From JANXVV01 sp038230975 (GTDB lineage: Bacteria; Planctomycetota; Phycisphaerae; Tepidisphaerales; Tepidisphaeraceae): 7,397 bases of DNA. The DNA lies in contig JBBRMF010000256.1 in assembly GCA_038230975.1 (NCBI GenBank), positions 1 to 7,397 of the forward strand. Direction: 5' to 3'. The notes beneath the pieces were generated by a model. The model did no database searches. It was not told the DNA's origin and worked only from the letters and a program-made list of their open reading frames with translations. The position numbers and the translations under genes were made by a program. Below, piece by piece: positions 1 through 4,565 of this stretch (the stretch's first letter is position 1; every line of letters begins with the position of its first letter).

Positions 1-150
1 CCACCACAGATGCAGGCCCATGCCGACGGCCAAGGCGAAGGTGCCATTAAGGATCGCGAAGGTCCGGGGCGCTCCACCCATCAGCACGGGTTGGGTCAAC
101 GCGACGTGCAAGGGGAGTTCAAATCCTTCAATCTCTGTGGGAGTCTTCAT
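1..150 (-). CDS. trbD: VirB3/TrbD-like T4SS inner-membrane protein, 5' part
   Basis: This gene is cut by the left edge of the window; the first 50 codons are visible on the minus strand from an ATG at 150. The peptide begins MKTPTEIEGFELPLHVALTQ and continues with a PVLMGGAPR turn and a hydrophobic stretch (about residues 31-48). That pattern (short soluble N-terminus, 'ALTQP-LMGGAP', then a membrane segment) is typical of the VirB3/TrbD family. These are small inner-membrane components of conjugative type IV secretion systems that work with the VirB4/TrbE ATPase. It directly follows a VirB2/TrbC-like gene in the same direction, the order found in trb and virB operons. An in-frame upstream ATG at 198, with AGGAG 11 nt before it, would add 16 residues. 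I prefer 150 because the family N-terminus starts near there, and GGGTGG lies 6 nt upstream. The start is therefore uncertain; the family call rests on motif recognition. Confidence 0.72.
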   Translation of the reverse strand, partial: MKTPTEIEGFELPLHVALTQPVLMGGAPRTFAILNGTFALAVGMGLHLWW

Positions 151-218
151 GTTGCACCACCCGTCAAACGGCTTGATTCGCCTACATGGCGAAGCCATTC
201 ACTTCAATGCTCCTGCGC

Positions 219-563
219 TTACCAGCCGGCACCGCCGTCAAACCCGAAGAAAGTCACACCGAACGTGGTCGCGGTGACGGCGATGGAGACGCCAAGGAGG
301 AGGCCGAGCATGCGCCGCAGTCCACCGCCTTCGCTGAACGCGAAGCCGAACCCCAGGACCACGATGGCGAGGATGCAGAGCGCTTTCGCCACCGGACCTG
401 AGAAGCTGGCGAGGACTTGTTGGAGCGGACCTTCCCAGGGAAGAGGTTGGCCGCCGCCTGCCGCAGCGAGCACCCGTGGCGGAGCGGACAAGAGATTGAC
501 TGCACTGGCGATGAGGGGTGTTAAGACCGACTTTCCGATGGAGGAGTTGAGAATGCATTTCAT
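219..563 (-). CDS. trbC: VirB2/TrbC-family conjugative pilin precursor
   Basis: This encodes a 114-residue protein from the ATG at 563, which has GGAG 8 nt upstream. A GTG 12 codons earlier has no such site. The N-terminus (residues 1-35, ending VLAAA) looks like a long signal peptide. It is followed by a short soluble Gly/Pro/Trp part (36-56) and two hydrophobic helices (about 57-78 and 84-108) separated by a short basic SEGGGLRR loop. Long leader plus two helices around a small loop is the layout of VirB2/TrbC prepilins. These are processed, inserted in the inner membrane and polymerised into the conjugative pilus. The stop is 68 bp before the preferred start of the VirB3/TrbD-like gene (20 bp from its alternative start), so the two are probably co-transcribed. 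A weak promoter is proposed at 636-664. The assignment rests on topology and gene order rather than one catalytic motif. Confidence 0.78.
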   Translation of the reverse strand: MKCILNSSIGKSVLTPLIASAVNLLSAPPRVLAAAGGGQPLPWEGPLQQVLASFSGPVAKALCILAIVVLGFGFAFSEGGGLRRMLGLLLGVSIAVTATTFGVTFFGFDGGAGW

Positions 564-623
564 GGTATCGCTCCGGTTCACCGTGACACGGCGAATCACT
601 CGATTCGCATCATTGTCATGGTT

Positions 624-664
624 GGTATGGATAATACCTTACACCTCCCGAACGCGGTGGTCAA
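624..664 (-). promoter_or_regulatory. Candidate promoter and operator upstream of the trbC-like gene
   Basis: On the minus strand TTGACC (659-664) is followed after 17 bp by TAAGGT (636-641). The -35 matches well and the -10 is weak; TATTAT (631-636) is a better -10 but 22 bp away. An inverted repeat GGTAT-GGATA-ATACC (624-638) overlaps the -10 region. Its TACC/GGTA arms recur at 1128-1149 and 1191-1202, so this could be an operator. The surrounding gene-free stretch (564-877, about 310 bp) shows no other gene or RNA that I can support. Confidence 0.4.
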
Positions 665-877
665 GAACAAAGTTCGTAATTTGTTCGGTATTTTTCCGGG
701 ATGCGGAAGTTGGGCGTTTTCGGGCGAAACTCGAGGCGGCGACCGAAGGATTGCAAAGGGAATTGGCGTCAGATGAATTGCGGGCGTGAGCGATTGGAGA
801 GTGAGGCCGCCCGATGCATCGCGCTGGCGGAAGGTCGAGCAGTATCCCTGGAAGGATAGAAGGCGTGAGACGTTGGT

Positions 878-1117
878 CTATTCGTCCCGAGACGATGCAC
901 CGAGCTTGTCGCGGTGTTTCTGAGCCATCGCGGTGCGCGCGTCCGGTCCAGCGTCCAGCCAGTGAAGGATCAAGGCTTCGAGGACCTGCTTCGGATTGGA
1001 CAATCGACGGGCACAGTCTTCCTCAAATGCTTCGAATACTTCTGTGTCAAAGCGGTACGTTCGTTGAACCGTCTTGGGTTTTTCAACCGACTTCGCGCTC
1101 ATTTTGCTCTTAGGCAT
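878..1117 (-). CDS. Small ribbon-helix-helix-like DNA-binding protein (predicted)
   Basis: This 79-residue protein is not assigned to a named family. A basic, flexible N-terminus (1-17, many K/S) precedes a short beta-like segment (RTYRFD, 19-24). Next come an amphipathic helix (TEVFEAFEEDCARRL, 25-39), a SNPK turn and a second helix (QVLEALILHWLDA, 44-56). Strand-helix-turn-helix of this size resembles RHH proteins (Arc/MetJ/CopG type), which dimerise and bind palindromic operators. They are common in mobile elements as autoregulators or relaxosome accessories. The charged tail (57-79) is not recognised. Its promoter region contains an inverted repeat, consistent with autoregulation. The start is uncertain: before the ATG at 1117 the AAGG is only 1 nt away, while the internal ATG at 1102 has AAGAG about 4 nt upstream and fits the proposed promoter better. 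It lies between the conjugation genes and the excision genes. Confidence 0.6.
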   Translation of the reverse strand: MPKSKMSAKSVEKPKTVQRTYRFDTEVFEAFEEDCARRLSNPKQVLEALILHWLDAGPDARTAMAQKHRDKLGASSRDE

Positions 1118-1124
1118 GCCTTAA

Positions 1125-1153
1125 ACCATACCGACAAACCCATCGGTATACAA
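1125..1153 (-). promoter_or_regulatory. Promoter with embedded palindromic operator for the RHH-like gene
   Basis: On the minus strand TTGTAT (1148-1153) and TATGGT (1125-1130) are separated by exactly 17 bp. A perfect 7-bp inverted repeat, ATACCGA (1128-1134) and TCGGTAT (1143-1149), spans from the -10 into the -35. A dimer bound there would block RNA polymerase, so negative autoregulation by the RHH-like protein is the simplest reading. Transcription would begin near 1118, giving almost no leader for the ATG at 1117 and about 15 nt for the ATG at 1102. Confidence 0.5.
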
Positions 1154-1190
1154 GGGTTTTATTGAGTGGATTCAGGAGATTAAAGGTTCT

Positions 1191-1202
1191 TACCACGCGG
1201 TA
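1191..1202. promoter_or_regulatory. TACC-ACGC-GGTA palindrome in the divergent intergenic region
   Basis: This is a 4-bp perfect inverted repeat with a 4-bp spacer. It lies between the minus-strand RHH promoter and the plus-strand excisionase promoter. Its arms match those of the palindromes at 624-638 and 1128-1149, making it a possible third operator of one regulator. A repeat this short could occur by chance. Confidence 0.3.
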
Positions 1203-1226
1203 CACTGAGTGACTTTTCACATCCCA

Positions 1227-1255
1227 TTGACTTTTACAATACCAAACAATATACT
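1227..1255 (+). promoter_or_regulatory. Strong sigma70-type promoter for the excisionase-like gene
   Basis: TTGACT (1227-1232) and TATACT (1250-1255) are each one base from consensus and separated by the optimal 17 bp. Transcription would start near 1262, leaving a leader of about 90 nt before the GTG start at 1353. The spacer contains ATACC (1239-1243), a single half-site of the proposed operator. The leader has a small GGCG-TTGC-CGCC hairpin (about 1303-1314); no known riboswitch is recognised. Confidence 0.7.
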
Positions 1256-1352
1256 AACTCTTAGACTAGGAAGTGACCCACGCCAATACGGTCAGACTTG
1301 TCGGCGTTGCCGCCAGACCATTGCGAATCACGCCTACCTGAGGAGTACAGAC

Positions 1353-1631
1353 GTGCTCACCGTCAAGCAAACTGCGGATCTTCTTTCCGTATCTCCCGGC
1401 CTTGTTTACGCCCTGTGCGCCCGTGGCCTAATTCAGCACGAGCGATTCGGGATCGGTCGCGGGACCATCCGCATTCCCGAAGAGGCGCTTGTAGCCTATC
1501 GGGCCAACGTTCAGAGTTCCCGCCTTCCCTTGATGCGTCCACCCCACGCTCAAGCATTCAAGGAACTGAATTCCAGCCTCCTTGCGTCTGCTTGGCAGAA
1601 GCAGGGACTCCCAATCCATCATGCCACCTGA
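1353..1631 (+). CDS. Excisionase-like helix-turn-helix protein (putative recombination directionality factor)
   Basis: This 92-residue protein starts at a GTG (1353) preceded by AGGAG (1341-1345) at a 7-nt spacing. The reading frame is open further upstream, but that part lies partly before the promoter and has no ribosome binding site. Residues 2-50 (LTVKQTADLLSVSPGLVYAL, then RGLIQHERFG, RGTIRIPEEALVAY) match the MerR/excisionase-type winged helix-turn-helix fold: a helix with 'TVKQTADLL', a recognition helix 'SPGLVYALCARG', a wing and a closing 'IPEEAL'. The C-terminal 40 residues are not recognised. Such proteins bend DNA at attachment sites and tip a tyrosine integrase toward excision. 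This gene converges on the integrase gene 83 bp away, which supports that role. A purely transcriptional role is the alternative. It has its own strong promoter. Confidence 0.7.
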   Translation: MLTVKQTADLLSVSPGLVYALCARGLIQHERFGIGRGTIRIPEEALVAYRANVQSSRLPLMRPPHAQAFKELNSSLLASAWQKQGLPIHHAT

Positions 1632-1640
1632 TCAGGAATG

Positions 1641-1696
1641 AACACCCAGGCTTGACCGTGAGGTTTGGCCAAGAACGACCCCCGAGCGGCTGCAAC
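1641..1696 (+). repeat. Left copy of a diverged direct repeat flanking the integrase gene
   Basis: The first 30 bases (1641-1670, beginning AACACCCAGGCT) match 2786-2815 at 23 of 30 positions, and all seven differences are transitions. After a short unmatched part, GCGGCTGCAAC (1686-1696) recurs exactly at 2828-2838, with a net 3-bp length difference in between. The two copies share orientation and lie on either side of the integrase. The right end of this copy forms part of the terminator hairpin at 1670-1712. Confidence 0.6.
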
Positions 1697-1715
1697 TGCC
1701 CGGGGGTTCTTGTTT
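1670..1715 (+). terminator. Hairpin terminator between the converging excisionase and integrase genes
   Basis: CAAGAA (1670-1675) pairs with TTCTTG (1707-1712), and CCCCCG (1679-1684) with CGGGGG (1701-1706). A 3-nt bulge on the left and a 16-nt loop complete a GC-rich stem, followed by a short T run (1713-1715). It lies 38 bp after the excisionase stop and abuts the integrase stop (1714-1716). It should stop plus-strand transcripts. On the minus strand there is no T tract, so efficient termination there is doubtful. Confidence 0.6.
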
Positions 1716-2757
1716 AATGCGGCATACCCTTGCCCAAGCCGGGCTTGATCGCCGTTGCTTTTTCCACCGCATCGTTCAAGTGCTTCTTTTGATCGGCGAG
1801 GTGAAGGTAGGTCGTGGAAACCATTTCCAACGACGTATGACCCAGCAATTCAGCAACCGTTGCGACATCGACACCGTTTACAATTGCGTTTGTGCCGAAG
1901 GCGTGGCGGATCAGATAGGCGCATAGATCATTGGCAAGGCCAAGTTTTTTGCGGAGCTTCTCGATTCGCATTCGGATCGAGTTGCTGGACCACGATTTTC
2001 CACGACAGTTGAGGAAGACAGATTTGGAGGTCGATTGACGGCGAAGAACCGTCATCAGCTTTTGCATCGACGCATTCAGATAGACGATGCGCGGCTTCCC
2101 AGTCTTGTGAACCGTTTTGTGAACAGGCAGAACCCATCGCCCTTCACACACATGTTCCCATTGAAGCGTGCGCGCTTCTTTGGGACGGCACCCCGTCGCC
2201 CAGAGCGAATATAGAAAGATCTTGAACCGAATGGAGCGTTCGCCTTTTAGAAGCGCACGGAATTCTTTCTCGCTCATCGCGCGGTTCCGCGGCAGCGGCT
2301 TGGGGCGCTTCATTCCGCGAAGGGGATTGGTCGGCAGCAGGCCCTCTTCGGTCGCCCAGGAAAAGATTCGGAACAACGTTCGTCGTGCGTTGTACTGGGT
2401 CGTGAGCCCCCACGCCGGGTGGCCGCCGATGAATTGCGTGACATGAAATGGTTTGAGATCGCAGGCGGAGACCAATCCGGACTTCTCCGCAAACGCCTGT
2501 CCATACCAGTCGTAGTTTCGCATCGTCTCGACAGACAAGCGCGACCGGTTGCAGGCAAGGAACGATTCAATCAAATCAGCGACCCGCGCGGTTGCGGATT
2601 GAGGAGACTCAGCGCGCACTATCGCCAGTTCATGGAACTTCTGCGCGGCCACTCTTTTGTTTTCGCGCCCCTGCGCCAGCCTGACTTTCTTGCCGACCAG
2701 GGTAACCATCCACCAGCCGGTGTCTTTTCGGAACCAGATCTTATTCTCGCGCGGCAT
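1714..2757 (-). CDS. int: Tyrosine recombinase / element integrase
   Basis: This 347-residue protein starts at the ATG at 2757 (AAAGG about 8 nt upstream); a GTG 11 codons earlier lies in the direct repeat and is less likely. Residues 1-50 are a basic, aromatic-rich N-terminal part. Residues 57-150 look like the SAM-like core-binding domain (ARVADLIESFLACNRSRLS through SWATEEGLLPTNPLRGMK). Residues 160-325 are the catalytic domain. Visible catalytic positions are Arg191 (ATGCRPKEARTL), Lys218 or Lys221 (HKTGKPR), Arg284 in box II (AYLIRHAFGT), His307 (LLGHTSLEMV) and the nucleophile Tyr317 (STTYLHLA). The first box II residue, usually His, is Tyr281 here. The length is normal for phage or ICE integrases. 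The gene lies between the excisionase-like gene and the 3' end of tRNA-Arg, pointing to site-specific integration into that tRNA. No convincing promoter was found in the 168 bp upstream. Confidence 0.93.
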   Translation of the reverse strand: MPRENKIWFRKDTGWWMVTLVGKKVRLAQGRENKRVAAQKFHELAIVRAESPQSATARVADLIESFLACNRSRLSVETMRNYDWYGQAFAEKSGLVSACDLKPFHVTQFIGGHPAWGLTTQYNARRTLFRIFSWATEEGLLPTNPLRGMKRPKPLPRNRAMSEKEFRALLKGERSIRFKIFLYSLWATGCRPKEARTLQWEHVCEGRWVLPVHKTVHKTGKPRIVYLNASMQKLMTVLRRQSTSKSVFLNCRGKSWSSNSIRMRIEKLRKKLGLANDLCAYLIRHAFGTNAIVNGVDVATVAELLGHTSLEMVSTTYLHLADQKKHLNDAVEKATAIKPGLGKGMPH

Positions 2758-2785
2758 GACCAAACCTTTCGTCGAAGAACCTGAA

Positions 2786-2838
2786 AACACCCAGGCTCGA
2801 CTGCAAGATTTGGTTTGATGTTTCTCGGCGGCTGCAAC
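2786..2838 (+). repeat. Right copy of a diverged direct repeat flanking the integrase gene
   Basis: This is the partner of 1641-1696: 2786-2815 matches the left copy at 23 of 30 positions and GCGGCTGCAAC (2828-2838) is identical. It lies just upstream of the integrase start. Its end can form a hairpin (2823-2847; arms TCTC-GGCGG and CCGTC-G-GAGA around CTGCAA), so both copies end in a hairpin with the same loop-side sequence. It may be an integrase or excisionase arm site, or the relic of a duplication. Confidence 0.55.
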
Positions 2839-2845
2839 CGTCGGA

Positions 2846-2875
2846 GAATGGTAGGAACGCCGGAATGGTTCGGCG
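2846..2875. repeat. Short repeats in the candidate attachment region
   Basis: GAATGGT occurs at 2846-2852 and 2863-2869 in the same orientation, 17 bp apart. The second copy is inside an inverted repeat, CGCCG (2858-2862) and CGGCG (2871-2875). The cluster lies between the integrase start and the tRNA 3' end, where arm-type or accessory sites for integrase, excisionase or host factors are expected. No protein-binding consensus is recognised. Confidence 0.3.
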
Positions 2876-2925
2876 AATAGTTCGGAGGGACCTACCCACT
2901 TTCGGTAAGTCCATATCCAATCAAG

Positions 2926-2999
2926 TGTTCCCGGTGGGGCTCGAACCTACAACCTTCGGCTTCGGAGGCCGACGCTCTATCCAATTGAGCTACGGGAAC
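2926..2999 (-). tRNA. tRNA-Arg (anticodon CCG)
   Basis: The minus-strand sequence folds as a complete 74-nt cloverleaf. It has a 7-bp acceptor stem (GTTCCCG/CGGGAAC), a D arm (GCTC/GAGC with a GG-containing loop) and an anticodon stem TCGGC/GCCGA. The loop CTCCGAA places CCG at positions 34-36. A 5-nt variable loop, a T arm with loop TTCGAGC and discriminator A complete it. CCA is not encoded. The T stem GTAGG/CCCAC has one A-C mismatch (positions 51-63). The 3' end faces the integrase gene, so this is very probably the integration target of the element on the left. Confidence 0.94.
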
Positions 3000-3009
3000 T
3001 GATGGATGC

Positions 3010-3038
3010 AGGATATCGGCGAGGGTTACTTTCGGCAA
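3010..3038 (-). promoter_or_regulatory. Candidate promoter of the tRNA-Arg gene
   Basis: On the minus strand TTGCCG (3033-3038) and TATCCT (3010-3015) are 17 bp apart. The -10 ends 10 bp before the mature tRNA 5' end (2999), a typical distance. This side of the tRNA is resident chromosome, so the promoter should be unaffected by the integrated element. Confidence 0.5.
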
Positions 3039-3140
3039 GCAGATCCTGAGCGATGCGCGATCGCCATCGGCGGGATATTCAGGGCGAGAGCCGCTTTCGC
3101 CAGCCCGTTGGATAAGCGGCGAGCGCAGCAGCGCTAGCCA

Positions 3141-4544
3141 TTAGATCCCCTGCACGCGCGCGGTGGAGTCACCGAATCTTGGCAAATGAGTGACGCCAAG
3201 ACGGTCGGCCAGGGTCAGGAACAGATTGGACATAGGTTGTCCGTTGAATGTCACTTGTCGGCCGGGGGTGAGTGACCCGCCACCGGCGCCGGCCAGAATC
3301 ACCGGGAGATTGACGTGGGTATGGCGGTTGGCGTCGGCGTGACCGGAGCCGTACACGATCATGGAGTTGTGAAGGATTGACTGGCCGTCGATGTCTTTGG
3401 TCTTGTCGAGCTTCTCCAGGAACCGCGCGAATTCCTGGGAGTAGAACAGATCGATCTCGGCGACTTTGTCGATCATGTCTTTTTGGTTTCGGTGATGCGA
3501 CAAGAAATGGTGGCCTTCGGGAATTCCGATTTCGGGGAACGCGCGGTTGCTGCCTTCGGTGGCCATGAGCATTGTCGCGATGCGCGTGGAATCGGTTTGA
3601 AAAGCCAGCGCCATCATCTCAAACATCAACTGGATGTGTTCCTTGAAGCTGTGTGGAATGCCATCGGGCGTGGGCATGGCCGGATCGGGGGCTTCGCCGA
3701 ATCGTTCGGCTTGTTCGATGCGTTTTTCGATGTCGCGCACACTCGTGAGATATTCATCGAGCTTCTGGCGATCGCGCGAGCCCATTTGATCTTCGAGGCT
3801 GCCAGCATCGTCGAGTACGAAATCCAGGATCGAGCGCTGTTGTTGTTTGCGGAGTTTGAGAGAGTTACCGCGCTCGCCGTGGGCACCGGCACCAAAGAGG
3901 CGTTCGAAGACCAGGCGCGGGTTGGATTCCGGGGCGACGGGGACCGTGGGTGATTGCCATGAGAGGTTGTATTGATACGCGCAGGAGTACCCGGAATCGC
4001 AATTACCGGATCGGCGGACGGCTTCGCAACTGAGTTCAAGCGAAGGGAATCGGGTAAGGTGCCCGAGTTGATTGGCCGCGATCTGGTCGATGGAAACGCC
4101 GCAGTGAATATCGGCACCGGCGGTTTTTTTGACGCGAACCCCGGTGAGGAACGTACCGCTGGCGCGGGCATGATCGCCGGCACCATCGGGGCCGGGGGTG
4201 GCGTTTTTGTGATCGAGTCCACCGAGAATTTGAAATTGATCGCGCACATTTTCCAACGGCTTCATCGTGCGGGCGAGCTTGAGATCTTTGCCTTCACCGG
4301 TGGGCCACCAGTTGGACTGGATGGCACCGTTGGGGAAATAGATGTACGCCATGCGGAGGGGCGCGCCGGTGGCGGTGGTCGCGAGCGGCGCGGCTTCGGC
4401 GGCGGCGATACCACCGGAACCCAGAAGCGATTCAAACGCCGGCAGAGCAACGCAGGCACCGAGACCGCGCAAAAAATGTCGACGGCTTAAACTATTGAAC
4501 CTTTGTGCGGCACGTTTTGAATCAGACATTTTAGGACGGTTCAT
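3141..4544 (-). CDS. DUF1552-family protein, Tat-exported
   Basis: This 467-residue protein starts at the ATG at 4544 (AGGTG 5 nt upstream). Residues 20-26 (SRRHFLR) are a twin-arginine motif, followed by a hydrophobic stretch (GLGACVALPAFESLLG) and an AAAEA cleavage region near residue 51, so export as a folded protein is expected. The mature part has the planctomycete DUF1552 pattern: 'RMAYIYFPNGAIQSNWWPTG', 'ILGGLDHKNA', 'DHARASGTFLTG', a Cys-containing region (C148, C173, C182, C188), 'IATMLMATEGSNR', 'GHHFLSHH', 'VYGSGHADANRHTHVNLPVILAGAGGG' and a closing 'LADRLGV'. The His/Asp/Ser-rich motifs suggest a hydrolase-like or metal-binding fold related to DUF1501, but the reaction is unknown. 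It follows the DUF1592 gene by 21 bp. This pairing is common in Planctomycetota, and the two products probably act together outside the cytoplasmic membrane. Confidence 0.9.
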   Translation of the reverse strand: MNRPKMSDSKRAAQRFNSLSRRHFLRGLGACVALPAFESLLGSGGIAAAEAAPLATTATGAPLRMAYIYFPNGAIQSNWWPTGEGKDLKLARTMKPLENVRDQFQILGGLDHKNATPGPDGAGDHARASGTFLTGVRVKKTAGADIHCGVSIDQIAANQLGHLTRFPSLELSCEAVRRSGNCDSGYSCAYQYNLSWQSPTVPVAPESNPRLVFERLFGAGAHGERGNSLKLRKQQQRSILDFVLDDAGSLEDQMGSRDRQKLDEYLTSVRDIEKRIEQAERFGEAPDPAMPTPDGIPHSFKEHIQLMFEMMALAFQTDSTRIATMLMATEGSNRAFPEIGIPEGHHFLSHHRNQKDMIDKVAEIDLFYSQEFARFLEKLDKTKDIDGQSILHNSMIVYGSGHADANRHTHVNLPVILAGAGGGSLTPGRQVTFNGQPMSNLFLTLADRLGVTHLPRFGDSTARVQGI

Positions 4545-4565
4545 GATTGCACCTGGAGAAACGGT

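Noticed and set aside
619..777. Small plus-strand frame beginning MVGMDNTLHLPNAVV
   Set aside because: No ribosome binding site, no recognised similarity, and it overlaps the proposed minus-strand promoter of the pilin gene.
10..789. Long plus-strand open frame of 259 codons
   Set aside because: It runs antisense over the TrbC and VirB3-like genes, which have recognisable family features, and its product resembles no family. Its last 35 residues look somewhat protein-like, but there is no start or ribosome binding site for that part alone.
1273..1342. Possible leader peptide starting at GTG 1273
   Set aside because: AGGA is only 1 nt from the GTG, and no attenuator structure is evident.
1209..1352. 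N-terminal extension of the excisionase-like protein
   Set aside because: The open frame begins upstream of the strong promoter at 1227-1255, and the added residues match nothing. The GTG at 1353 has an ideal AGGAG spacing.
3040..3140. Hairpins after the DUF1552 stop as a Rho-independent terminator
   Set aside because: AGCGC-TGCT-GCGCT and a GGCGA/TCGCC stem can form, but neither is followed by a T run on the minus strand, so a terminator cannot be supported.
3483..3953. Plus-strand frame opposite the DUF1552 gene
   Set aside because: It is a shadow of the DUF1552 coding strand; the minus-strand product has clear family motifs and a Tat signal.
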